The notes beneath the pieces are model-generated. The model made no database searches and was not told the DNA's origin. It was given only the letters and a program-made list of their open reading frames with translations. Shown here piece by piece: positions 47,924-59,405 of a stretch of DNA of 64,000 nucleotides. Each line of letters begins with the position of its first letter. Positions within the stretch are counted from its first letter, which is position 1. The stretch comes from Polytrichum commune (Eukaryota > Streptophyta > Polytrichopsida > Polytrichales > Polytrichaceae). The stretch lies in NCBI GenBank assembly GCA_950295325.1, contig OX485805.1, forward strand, positions 32,225,501 through 32,289,500. The letters run 5' to 3'. The position numbers and the translations under genes are program-made.

Positions 47924-48976
47924 TTAAGACATACCCTGCGCAGGCTCTGGTTCCGGGCGGGTATCTTCCTCGTCCTCTGTTGAGACGTCCGGTCGGTACT
48001 CCTTTACTCGGGACCCGTTCACACGGGTCTCCAGCCAATTGCCTTGCAGGTCCTCGAGCTGGAGCGACCCGTTCTCGAATAACTCCGTTACCTGGTAGGG
48101 GCCCATCCACCGGGTATGTAGTTTACCCGGAAACCGTTCATGCCGGTTGTCGTAGAGTAATACCAACCCGCCCTTCCGGATCCCGTGGCTCCAGGGGAGT
48201 TTGGCGTCGAATTTCTCCTTCCGGTCAGCCTGGACGGATATAGTACGCTCGAGGGCTTCCGCGCGGGCCTCCTCCAAGTCCTGGATGGCCATCATCCGGT
48301 ACCCTGGGTCTTCCGTCCGGGTCCCCTCTCGGTACGCCATGACCCGTAAGGTCTCTATTTCCAATTCCACGCCATGAATAGCCCCCTGCCCAAATACAAG
48401 AAAAAATGGACTCTTACCCGTAGTCCGCTTTTCCGAGGTGTTGTATGCATGCACGGCGGAAGGTAACTTCTGGTCCCAATCCGTCTTGTGGGCGGATACC
48501 ATTTTATTTAAAATTTGTCCAACTATGCCATTTGCCCGTTCCGTCAATCCATTTGCCTTTGGATTGTATGGCGTCGTCTTTCGGTGTTTGATGGAGTAGC
48601 GGGAGGTGATGTTGAAAATCACATCGTTTAGAAAATGTTTTCCCCTATCGCTCACTAACTCCAGCGGATGGCCGAACTGCATCATGATTTTTTCGAACAG
48701 AAATGATGCCGCCGTGATGGCGTCATTCTTTACGGTGGCCCTTGCCTCCACCCATTTGGTCGCATAATCCGTGGCGAGGATTATGTATCTCCTCTTCCGG
48801 GCACTCATGGGATCTATGGGACCGATAAAATCGATTCCCCATTTTTCAAAGGGTGCGAGCGGGATGATCGGTGTTAGCGGCCAATGGTTCCGGAACGACG
48901 GAGCACCCGTCCTTTGGCACTGATCGCACCTCCCTACAAAGACCTTTACATCCCTGTTAACATACGGCCACTAGTA
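47924..48976 (-). pseudogene. Ty3/gypsy integrase, 5'-truncated by module C
   Basis: The open frame starts at WPYVNRDVKVFV and shows CDQCQRTG (end of the zinc region), EKWGIDFIGPIDP (first Asp), ELVSDRGKHFLNDV (second Asp) and NPKANGLTERANGIV (Glu), followed by the GPYQVTELFENGSLQLEDL C-terminal module and VKEYRPD. All three catalytic acidic residues are present. The remainder of Pol is missing because the sequence switches at 48978/48979 to the terminus of module C. Product: strand transfer of retroelement cDNA; inactive here. Confidence 0.85.
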
Positions 48977-48978
48977 TC

Positions 48979-49035
48979 AACACTATATTCGTTAAATTGA
49001 GACTTTCTCTAGTCTCAAATTAATATATGGATCAA
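48979..49035 (-). repeat. Terminal repeat of module C
   Basis: It is nearly identical to the inverted sequence ending at 23521 over the first 57 bases, including the hairpin GAGACT...AGTCTC. Similarity continues, after a short variable patch, through the 3' flank of the gene. Confidence 0.8.
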
Positions 49036-49510
49036 ACAACATTCCGTGTTCCGAAACTATATTGAGAACGATCTCAAATATATTATATGTTCTAATATCC
49101 CAAATCTATTATGTGTGGACATAAGCACATGTGGTAGAGCACTCAACACCAACTTCATCTACAAAAACACTTTGGGTAGAGCACTCCAAACTAGTTTCAC
49201 CCAAGAAACATATAAAATGATTTCTATTATTAGCATGGTCAATAAAATATAGACATTGCAACATACAAAGTGCATGCAATAAATGCATTTTTCTTCAATG
49301 GAAAATTTAGTCCCAAACTTAATAAAAAAAATGAACTTCACAACTGTATTGAAATATAGTAAATGGATATTCATCCAACCCCAAACAATATAGCATTCGC
49401 AAGTTCTACCGAAACTCTGCCCCAATTTTCAAGAGCACACATGTTAGTAATATATAATGGTAGCATTACATATTAAACTATAATCATGCTAACACAATCC
49501 TACCAACTTC

Positions 49511-52500
49511 TCATTCAATGTGGGTTGCTTCTTCTGCGATCCGAGCAAGGTTGTCTTTTGCAAAAGTTATGTACTTTTGAGGGATGGACACCGATCCACT
49601 ATGATTTTTCCGTGGTTTCCATGCTATGAATATGGAATCTGTATCTATCCAAGATGGACCATGCTCAGCATCCACCTTCCACCGAAAGTTAGGGTTTGTA
49701 TCCCAGCCTGTATAATGCCGAACAACATCTTCATTCCGTGATGTCGGCCGGTAGTACTCTACTTGTATTTGTCGAAAATGAGGGCTGGAAGTTACAAAAT
49801 TTGGTTTGGACAAAGCTCTTGCCACCCACACTGGCTTTGCATATGTCTCATCTCCAGGACGCAAAATGAGCATATAACCTTCATGACAATCCACTGCAAT
49901 GCGGAAAGATGGTGGCGGACGACTACTAGCAGGCCCCACGTAATGGTCGTCCACATCAAACTCCTCTCGAACCTCTCCATTTCCCAAAAGACTAGCCTCC
50001 GAAGCTTGTACATTGACACGTGTTTGTGGCCAAAACCCATGCCTTAAAGTAAGGGGTGTATCTTCATGAAGGTTTGCCAAAGCGCCACGAACACGTGTCC
50101 AATATTGTATCCAACTTCCGTAACGAAGCCAACACGATCCACCAACATCCGCTACCCTCAAACTCTCCCAATATTGTATGAAGCCTGATATGCCTTTACA
50201 AATGTCCTCCAAATTCTTCATGGGTATTGGTTTGCAAGGCTTAGGCTCTCCGTCAGGCAACATCGTCCTTCCTTCCCCATCAACACGCCATACAAGGAGA
50301 CCCTCCGGCGGGCTCCAGTCTTGTGATGTGCACAACAACTTGTATTGCATGGCGGGGACACCATCGTCACGCACGTAGAACCGAAATTGTTGTGCCTTCG
50401 TATGCCCGATCAATCGGTGAGCTCCGCTTCGAATATACGGTTCTATAAATGCCTTGAAGTCTGGAACCTCCTCGATCATATGGGGGATGACGGGAATGTT
50501 CTCCAAATCCATGTACGACTTCATCAACAATGGGATTGTTGGAAAATCCTCCTCGCGCAACTTCATGCTCCACCGCCCAAAGGACGCATCAATATCATCG
50601 TGCGTATGGCCTACCAATAGAAAGGACACAAAAACCTCCTTGAAAATGCCTTTCGCAACCAACAACGACCAATATGCAAAAACATATCTACTTTTATTGT
50701 CCTTCGCACAATTGTCCAATTGGACACGCAGAGTTGGGGGCAACTTCTTGGCAATCACATCTTCACTTGGTGGCTCCGGCAATGAGTGCACGCATACATC
50801 TCTTCCATCTAAGACCGCTTCATATAGAGGTGTTGATCCCGAGTTTTCAAATAACAATCTTGATGAATAGGACGGCCGTTTCTCCAAATCACGTAAAAGC
50901 TTTGCAAATGACCCTATCGTGTGGTTTGAATCCGCCGGATACAAATCAAGAGCATAATGAGCATATTTGACATCACCATGCCCATGTGCAATCATTCCTG
51001 CAAAGGCAACCCAATGGTTTAATATTCAACTATAACACCAAAAAATTCACATGGTGTACATGTATGGCCCCAAGTACAAACCTAAACGCACAAATTTGTG
51101 TTTAGGTAATGCAATGCAATTGTTATCAAAATCACCTGTAACCGAAAGAGGAAGCTTAAAAAGGCCGTCCGTGGCTTTGATTCGATTTGCAAAACATGGT
51201 GAGGCTGTTTTGGCATGGTCCATCTTGTCATGGATGATTGTAAGGACTTCCAAAGGCCTGGAGATGGACAAAGCTCTATTTGTGTAGTAATCATTACGGT
51301 GTGCCTCTTGCATGTTCACATGCTTGAAATAGTTCATTTGATGTGCGGCATAGGACTCTGTCCCCATCGTGTGTGCATCTCGAAGGCGTTTCAACTTCTC
51401 GCATTTGGAACAACGGGCAAATTTGTCGCCTCGTCTTTTTGTGATGTATTCGCTAAAGTGAGATTTTTTGATAGCACTCAGTTTCGACAACGAAATTGGG
51501 TCCAACCCGGCCTTCTCGCCAACTGCGTTTACGTCCAACAATATGTCTTTCCATTTCGTGCCTGTAGGAAGAACCTTCTCCACAACCTTTTCACCGGTTG
51601 CGAGTGTGCGTGTTTTGTGCGGCATTGCATCGGCAAGGGGGACAATGATGGTTGCCAAAGTGGCTGTTGCTTGTCTCGTTGCTTCTCTTGGTTTCTTTAA
51701 GCCCATGTTCCCATGGTGACGGGCACGGCGGCCTTCATTGGCATACGCGGCTTGTCTATAAAATTCCGCTTTCGACACACCATGAATGGTGTACCATGCC
51801 GTACAACACACGTCTATGCTCTCAAGGGTGATGACCTTGCGACCCGCTCCGTTCACATGTATCGCCCTATGGACATCAAGTTTTTTGGTGGATCTTAGAC
51901 GGAAATCTCCAAGCCACATTTCTTCACGGATGGCCTTCAATTTATCTCTTGGGAACAATTGGCAACAACGATGTACACAACAATCCTTCGTAGCAACTTC
52001 TCTAATAGACTCCTCACAGAGCAACCTTTGACGTTTACACTTATTTGCAGACGGAGTAGGACGTGTCAATGTTTCGTACTTCCGAAGGCCTTTGCGTGGC
52101 CGAATGTTTGCTTGGAGCTCCTGTTGGATTTGGACGTGTCGTCGCTCATGGTCGCGCAAGCTAACCCCCTCAATTGTCACATTCCTCAACGGCCACCTTC
52201 GCAACGAGAACCTATGAGTTGGATTGACTTCCGAATGTACGAGTGATTCTAATATAACAACTCCAACGTCCTCGGTGCCAAGGGGGTGTTCATCAATGCA
52301 ATCTTGTGGATGTGTGTTACGACAAATACCCTCCGCCACAGCAACTCCACTGTCATTAACAAGTACCACATCCAAATTCACCCATGAAGCTCGTGAAAGC
52401 CCCGCACATTCCACAATGGGGCAAAAAGGGTCAGATGGCGAAGGACTCCCCAAATGACCTTCATCTGCACTGTCATCAAAACTATCCTCCCCGACAATGT

Positions 52501-52579
52501 CTAGCTCATCCCCAGACAGAGATTGGGTGCTGCCCATGTCTTCAGAGAAGGAATCCCCTCTTCCACCAACTCCCTCCAT
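49511..52579 (-). CDS. Transposase-like protein C (DUF7869-type), two coding exons
   Basis: Exons 52579-51136 and 50997-49511, separated by a 138 bp GT-AG intron (GTTACAG|GTGAT...TTTGCAG|GAATG). The joined frame is 976 residues. It is highly similar to A throughout, including KDCCVHRCCQLFPRDKLK, IIHDKMDHAKTASPC, VQLDNCAKDNKSRYVFAYW and GHTHDDIDASFGRWSMKL, with only scattered substitutions. ATG 52579 follows a coding acceptor (TTTGTGTAG|GC). A TATA box on the minus strand at 53985-53980 and an array of palindromes between promoter and ATG repeat the layout of A. Likely a DDE-type recombinase by motif pattern; function is inferred, not demonstrated. Confidence 0.77.
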
Positions 52580-52782
52580 TGCGCCTACACAAATGCACAT
52601 GAAACCTCAACAAACATGGACACAACGTAAGGGTCCAAAAGAATCAAATATTGGAAAATGCAAAACATCACGATGAATGGGGACACTGAGGATCAAGACA
52701 TTTGCAACACAAATGCAATGTGAGCTCCCAATACTATGCGCCAGTCCACAAAATGTTCCACAAAATATTTTGGGTGGGAGTT

Positions 52783-53698
52783 TGGGTCAGCCGACCTAAA
52801 CCCTATGGCACCAGGGATTGAGGGCCATCCCCACCTTGCCCGTGGGATAGGGTCGGGTTCCGGTCGACCGACTCAAACCTTGTACAATGATGGGTTGAGG
52901 GCCATTTAGAATTCCATCACACTGTGGGGAAAACTTTGGGTCGACCGACCCAATCCTTGTCATGGTCAACTACAACCGCCGAAACTGGGGAAGGGGTTTG
53001 GGTCGACCGACCCAAACTTTCACAGGGTAAACCCACCCACACTCAGAAAGGGTTTGGGTCGGTCGACCCAAACTTTCACAGGGTAAGTCCACCCACACCG
53101 GGAAAGGGTTTGGGTCGGTCGACCCAAACTTTCACAGTGTAAATCCACCCACACTGGGATGAGGTTTGGGTCGCTCGACCCAAACATTACATATGATGGG
53201 ATAAGGTTCCTACTATGTCCGTCCAAACCTTCTGAGTACCTTGGGTAAGGGCCATTAACAATTCGTTCACGATGTGCGAAAAAGTTTGGGTCGACCGACC
53301 CAAACCTTCTAAAAGGTTTTACGATAAACGCCCACAGTGGGGTAGGGGTTTGGGTCGACCGACCCAAACCTCACAAGGGTCAGACTAGACCCCCCCCCAA
53401 CACTAGTGAAGGGGTTTGGGTCGACCGACCCAAACCTCACAAGGGTCAGAGTAGGCCCCCCCCCCAACACTAGTGAAGGGGTTTGGGTCGACCGAGCCAA
53501 ACCTCACAAGGGTCAGAGTAGACCCCCCCCAACACTAGTGAAGGGGTTTGGGTCGACCGAGCCAAACCTCACAAGGGTCAGAGTAGACCCCCCCCCAACA
53601 CTAGTGAAGGGGTTTGGGTCGACCGACCCAAACCTCACAAGGGTCAGAGTAGACTCCCCCCAACACTAGTGAAGGGGTTTGGGTCGACCGACCCAAAC
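52783..53698 (-). repeat. Palindrome array C, 56-67 bp period
   Basis: Twelve canonical or near-canonical palindromes start at 52935, 52997, 53053, 53109, 53165, 53285, 53349, 53415, 53482, 53547, 53613 and 53678. Two degraded ones lie near 52783 and 52866. Centres are mostly AC, with GT at 53053 and 53109 and CT at 53165. Two sites (53482, 53547) have one arm base changed. Linkers in the right part repeat CTCACAAGGGTCAGAGTAG and CCAACACTAGTGAAGGGG. Period differs from array A although gene and site are the same. Confidence 0.9.
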
Positions 53699-53739
53699 CT
53701 CACAAGGGTCAGACTGGAACCCGCCAACACTAGTGTCGA

Positions 53740-54080
53740 CCGACGTATAATACAACGTATAATGCGGCGTATAATGCGGCATATAATGCAGCGGATATTG
53801 AGAGGTGTGTGGAATTTCAGCTCATTGCAAAGTTCACTGCGGACTTGCATGCTGTGGATAGGTCTTCATGAACAGCAGCGTGAACGAACCTCGAAGTACA
53901 GCTCCGACTAAGAGTTCTCTCTACGAATTCAGGAGTGGGAGAAGAGCAAAAAGAAACCAACTTTTGGGGGGTGCGCCCCTTTATACTATCCACCTCCACT
54001 TGCCCGACTTCCTCATTGGATGCCTTTCCCGCCTTGTTATTTCAAACCTCCTGACAGAATTCCCCGTTTTCTGTTTATTG
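53740..54080 (-). promoter_or_regulatory. Promoter and untranslated exon of transposase-like gene C
   Basis: Minus-strand TATAAA at 53985-53980 lies in a block shared with the promoter of gene A (GGCGGGAAAGGCATCCAA, AGTATAAAG, C-run). A short tandem of GTATAATGCGGC units (53744-53790) borders the array. Confidence 0.6.
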
Positions 54081-56270
54081 TAGAAAATGCGCATCTTTCA
54101 ATGCCCCTCTCATACCCCAGCCGTCATATGATTTAGTCTATGATATTTAATCTTTTTTTGGTTTTGTGTGTATATGACATACGACATTGGGAGGAAGGGT
54201 GGCGGCCACATTAATTTTTTCAAGTGTCACAACGGTATATTTTAACCAATATGTATACCCAACCACAACTCCATTCAATGCTTTCAAGTGCAAACCTATT
54301 TCGGTGGGGTTGGGGCCATTTGGAGGCTGCAATTATGAGAGAGTTTCCAAGGCTTGAGGCCATTGTCATGATGAATAAAATTATTTATTTGTCTCCCCTA
54401 AACCCTAAACCCTAGAACATTGCTCTATTATCTCGCATGGAAGTGTGGCAATGATAAACGTATGTAACACTATATTCGTTAAATTCAGACTTTCTCTAGT
54501 CTCAAATTAATATATGGATCAAACAAAAACTTCTACAATGTCACCCTAATGCATCATATACATATTAAATGATGATATTGATCTACTTTAATTCAAACAT
54601 TACGGTATGGCATTAACCAATATGTAGACAAAAGAAGTCTAAACATTGTGTAACGCCTTATGGTAAGAGTCACTAAATACAATAGTTAAAGTGGTTATGA
54701 AGATCCTCGCAAGGGGAATTATTAATTTTGAAATCAAATTATGTCATGACAAAGTTCATTTATTGTTCCAAATCTGAATTTGCAACAATGCAAGTGACAA
54801 GAGCTTTTATATATAATATGTTGTCATCCCTAAACCCTAAACCCTACAATATTGTCCTCTTCTCTCGCATGCAAGTGTGGCAATGACGAATGTATGTGGA
54901 CGTCGATAAGGGGATACTAACTACCAATGTCGCTTTTTAGTTCAATATTTCCATGCTAATTGAATCCATCCTCAAGTTCACTTCAAGCTTACTAATGTGT
55001 GTGAACAAAACATCCAAAGTTGAACCCTAAACCCTTATAACATCCACAACATGAAATTATACGTATTGACTAAACCATACACCAATTAGTATATCATGTT
55101 TAGACGTTCCAAATAACATATTCACATGATCAAGATTGTGGTCACTATAACCTTCCTATTAGACTCTTCTTAATATATAAACAACATTTCTTATATCTTT
55201 CTCCATTATCTAATATACGTGGAGGGAACAATGAACAACAACACGATTGCTTGCATGGCTTCATTTGATGTTGTGCTTAACCGATTTACGTTTATATCAC
55301 ATTCCATATATTAAATACATCACGAACCATAGTTTATTGGCGACTATGTGATTCATCAAAGGGAGCAAAACATCCAAAGTTAGACCCCTAAGTCCTAATA
55401 ACATCCACAACATGAAATGCTATTTGAATAAACACAAGACCAATTAGTATATCACGTTTAAACGTCCCAAATAACAACTTAACATACTCAACATCATCTT
55501 TACTATAACCTTCCTATAAGACTCTTCTCACCAGTAAGTCAATGTTGTACGTTAATATTGGATAGATTAATATGTTATAACCATGACTCCTAAACCCTAA
55601 ACCCTAAACCCTAAACCCCAAATCTTGTAGTTGTTCAGTGCTACCTCCATATACAAACAACATCAAGTTTGTCTTGCGCCATTATCTAATATACTTGGAG
55701 CGAACCTTCAATAACAACATGATTGCTTGAAGGGCTTCATATGATGTTGTGGTTCTCCGATTTGCTTTTATATCACATTCCAAGTACATATATCACGATC
55801 CATGATTTATTGGCGACTATGTGATTCATCAAAGTGAATATCTAGGGGATACCCTATAAAACTTGAGCATGTTAGCATTTTGAAATAAAGATCATGCAAT
55901 TCCAAACCCTCACAATATGCACTTGGGGAAGGTATTCATTTAGGCTCCACATTCAAATATCCTCAATTTCCGAATTTCATGTTGGGGGGTGGGGATTGTC
56001 TTTTTTATTCATTGCATATTGTGTGAGTTGTTGGCATCAATGGTAAAGTCTATTGTATTTGGCACGTAATTGTATTTTTTTTATAACGTGCTCAAACAAA
56101 CGAGAAACCAATGACTTCAACTTGTTTGGAAAATTTAGTTAATGGTGTCATGTAAGTAGGAATTAAGTATTAGTGTTAGCATAAAGTTGCGTTGTAAAGA
56201 TGTATTAGTTGTATAAATGGTTTAGTTTTTTAGAATACCTCATTTGATGTATACCTTAGGCTACTCCAAA
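54081..56270. other. AT-rich spacer with telomere-type repeats
   Basis: About 2.2 kb, no gene. CCCTAAA tracts at 54396-54414, 54828-54846 and 55589-55617. Internal degenerate duplications: CTCGCATG-AAGTGTGGCAATGA recurs at about 54434 and 54866; ACCAATTAGTATATCA at about 55081 and 55440; ACATCCACAACATGAAAT at about 55040 and 55403. It separates the two divergent genes. Confidence 0.5.
54476..54540. repeat. Orphan copy of the module terminus
   Basis: AACACTATATTCGTTAAATT and the following hairpin and AATTAATATATGGATCAAACA match the terminus at 48979 over nearly 60 bp, in the same (not inverted) orientation. It could be the left end of a separate element carrying the methyltransferase-like gene, or a leftover of an older insertion. 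Confidence 0.7.
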
Positions 56271-57219
56271 GTCTATTCAAAATTGTACTACCCGCTAAGG
56301 GTTTACTCCTTAGAGGGATGGGAGTTAGGGTTCCCCGTAACCCTATTCCCGTTGCTGCCCTAATCACGTTGGCACCCTATTCGCGCGGTTGGGGGCCAAT
56401 TCCCAAGGGTAACAAAACCCCAGCCGCCAAGCATTCTCCTCCTTTCTCTCTCTCTCTCCCGCCAACCTTTCGCTCCACGCCTCTTGTGGAAGCGCCGCCT
56501 CTCCTGAAGCGCCGTGGCGATTCAGGGTGGCGCTTTTCTTTACATTCCTTCTCCACCCTTTTTTCTTCTCCTTCCCTCCCTTCTCTTGCTGTAGCGGGAG
56601 ATTGCACTAGTGTTGCAATATATAGCATTGTTGAAGTGTTTTCCAGATTGTTGAAGGGTTTTCCAACATTCTGTGTGAGCTTTAGGCAGTGCTTGCGAGA
56701 GTTCGAAGTGCGGATGAGTGCATGTGAGTGCTTGTGAGTGCATGTGAGTGCTTGTGAGTGCATGTGAGTGCTTGTGAGTACATGTGAGTGCTTGTGAGTG
56801 CATGTGAGTGCTTGTGAGTGCATGTGAGGGCTTGTGAGTGCATATGAGTGCTTATGAGTGCATGTGAGTGCTTGTGAGTGGTTGTCAGATTAGGAAGTTC
56901 TATAAGAGATACAAAAGTGATACAAAAGTGCTTTCAGAGATTTAGTTATTGTTTTGAGAGATTCAGTTGTTGTTTTAACAGACTCAGTTGTTGTTTGAGA
57001 GTTACAATTGTTGTTTGAGTGATTCTGAAGAGACTCAGGAGTTGTGTGAGAGATTGTGGGTTTATTGAGAGATTCAAGAAAGGTTTGAAATCTTTGGTAG
57101 TTGTTTGTGAGTTTTAGCGTGTCTGCGAATAGGAATTCACTGATTCTGTCTTAGTCGAAGAAGAGCACTTGTTCAAAAGCAACCATCTGCAACGACTACA
57201 ACAGAAACCCTCAACAAAG
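56271..57219 (+). promoter_or_regulatory. Promoter and untranslated exon 1 of the methyltransferase-like gene
   Basis: CT-rich and GCGCC-rich sequence (56400-56600) and a leader rich in TTGTTTGAGAGATTCAG end at donor CAAAG|GTATTG (57219/57220). A GTGAGTGCATGTGAGTGCTT minisatellite (about 56714-56882, roughly eight 20-bp units) lies in the leader. The same type of sequence precedes copy 1 (4908-5540). Confidence 0.45.
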
Positions 57220-57729
57220 GTATTGTTTTTCAAGGGGTTCCAATATGTGTTTCTTAATTGACAGTGTTGTAGCATACACAATGCATAAGCATTGTATATG
57301 CTACATGCCAAGTTTAAAAAACTATATTAAAATAGAACAGTTTGGGGAGACGACCCAAACACAGCCTATAGTTTGGGTCGATCGACCCAAACAGCACGAT
57401 GTGCTTTGGGTCCCTAAACCCTAAACACAGCCTATAGTTTGGGTCGATCGACCCAAAGCACATCCTGCTGTTTGGGTCGGTCGACCCAAACGCAACCTCT
57501 ACAGTATAAACTTTTCAAGAAATCCTTGATGACAATATAAAACGCAAATCCACCCAAGATAACGAAATACCATATAAACATATAAATGAAGTTCTAAAAT
57601 AACAAGACACAATCCAAAAATAAATGCGTTGATGCATTACATTTCCCTTCCATCACGTGACATCTAATCTATTGTGAGAAAGTTTGGGTCGAACGACCGA
57701 AACTAACATCCTTGCTTCTTTCTTTGCAG
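57220..57729 (+). repeat. Intron 1 of copy 2 with three canonical palindromes
   Basis: 510 bp, GTATTG...TTTGCAG. It begins with a CATAAGCATTGTATATG motif shared with intron 1 of copy 1 (about 4837-4853), and has canonical palindromes near 57371, 57438 and 57470 (centres AT, AT, GT). Degraded ones lie near 57340 and 57681. A CCCTAAACCCTAAA at 57412-57425 looks substituted into a unit. Confidence 0.75.
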
Positions 57730-59055
57730 ATGGCCCCAAAGAAAAGACCAGGAGAAAGGTGGTTCATGCTTGCGCCAGACGTGTTATGGCAGGAGCACGA
57801 AACACCTCAGGATGACTCATATGTCCCTAAGGACGGGCTTGTCCTCGCCTGGTCAATTCAAGTAGTAAAAACCTCCATTTACAAACTGATATTCGTTGTC
57901 AAAGTAGGGACCGTGGAAAAACATACCTGGGCGACTCTTACGGGATGGGAGGTGGCGTCGGTCCAGTCTTTTGGAGACTACGCAGACGTCATCCTTGAGA
58001 ACAGCGCTGTGCAGAATGCTCATATGTTTCTGCACCAGTTCGTCGAACCCTTTGACGCTACATATGCAAGGGAGTCATGTGTCGAACCTGACGTAATCAA
58101 ACCCGAGACAATTTTCATCGATGCCAGTACATCGAACACAAAGGTCTCGAGCCGGTTTACGAAACTAAAGCATGCAATCAGCGTGCTCAACAAAGCCCTG
58201 CAGAGCAAAACGAAGTCTCAGCAAGCCGTCAGGCGGAAGGTACCCACTGAGGAAGGTGCAGGGTCGTCAAGGCCTCAATCAGTGAGGATGCCGCAACCAG
58301 TCCCGGCTAGCTCAAGACGAACCACTCCATCGGAGACACCGGCGGATAGCCAGACTCCTACGCCTTCTGGCAGCCGCCAAACAACTCCCTCCAAGAGGGC
58401 GAGAGAGTCATCTGTGATGACTGACGAGCCAGTCTCTCCAGAATTGCGCATGCCGAAGCCAGGGCAGGAAGTGGATGCAGGGGAGATCCAAAAAATCGTG
58501 AACAATTTCACGACCAAGTGCTCCCATTGCTTTTTCATGGGCATGGATTTCAAATTCGACGTGAACATCAGTCAGTGTCATCTCGCGCCACCAGAAAAAT
58601 GTGTCCGAGCAAAAGAAGACGCCTACGTCGATTGGATAATCGCGCAGATCGTTAGCGAACAATTCAAAGACGACAGGCAAACCATTGTAGTGATGCCCCA
58701 GGGACTGAAGAAAATGCCTACCCCTCAAATGTGGGCGACAATTCAGAAAGGCGATTTTTGGCTCATAGACGGCCAACACAGCGTTGAGGCTTCCAAGAAA
58801 ATCCAACTGATGACTGAATGGGACGATCCCAACCATCAGAAGGAGAAGTTGAAGGTGTGGAAGGCACTGGTGGTGTGGTCTGACGATGAGACCCGACTGA
58901 GCGACATCTCCCGTTACTTTAACATGGGGAATAAGAAAAGGGCCTACCAAGCTTCCTGGATAAGGAATATCATGGCCTCGCGGGAGGTGTGGGAGTTCTA
59001 TGGTAGGCCTCCCAAGGAGAGGGAGAATGCAAAGGACAAGAATCCCAAGTGGGAG

Positions 59056-59405
59056 GTGAGTATTGTTTGGGTCGATCGACCCAAACTCCTTTTGCAGCTT
59101 TATTTGTGTATTTTGGGTCGCTCGACCCAAACTCTTGTTGCAGTCATGTTTTTTAGTTTGGGTCGCTCGACCCAAAGTCTTGTTGCAGTCATGTTTTTTT
59201 TAGTTTGGGTCGATCGACCCAAACTCTTGTTGCAGTCATGTTTTTTTAGTTTGGGTCGATCGACCCAAACTCTTGTTGCAGTCATGTTTTTTTAGTTTGG
59301 GTCGATCGACCCAAACTCTTGGTGCAGACACTGGTCATGATATGTTTTGGAAATCACATGTTCATATATAACATGCATTCAAATGATTGTTTTGATCACA
59401 TGCAG
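59056..59405 (+). repeat. Intron 2 of copy 2 with six palindromes
   Basis: 350 bp, GTGAGT...ATGCAG. Palindromes near 59068, 59113, 59156, 59203, 59249 and 59296; centres AT, CT, CT, AT, AT, AT. Linkers repeat CTCTTGTTGCAGTCATG, so the unit is about 45 bp. Second and third sites are slightly shortened. Confidence 0.85.

Larger units (their letters stand above)
41339..48978 (-). mobile_element. Reverse-strand Ty3/gypsy element, CCGGA-rich, with extra 3' ORF; nested insertions
   Basis: Read on the minus strand: integrase end (48978-47924), spacer, extra ORF (about 47210 to 43789, interrupted), then a 3' LTR from TGTCAGCGG (43694) to ...TTCCCACA (41339). The CCGGA pentamer is conspicuously frequent throughout. 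Nested in it are a solo LTR (42267-43342), a CACTA element (45849-47190) and, at 48979, module C, which cuts the integrase. The 5' LTR, gag, protease and RT must lie beyond module C, outside the window. The left flank ATGCT (41334-41338) is the presumed target duplication. Confidence 0.6.

Noticed and set aside
54476-54540. Right-hand inverted terminus of module C
   Set aside because: It is in the same orientation as the left terminus, so it cannot be its inverted partner.
56377-56823. CTHKHSHALTSTH repeat frame on the minus strand
   Set aside because: Translation of the GTGAGTGCAT minisatellite in a leader region.
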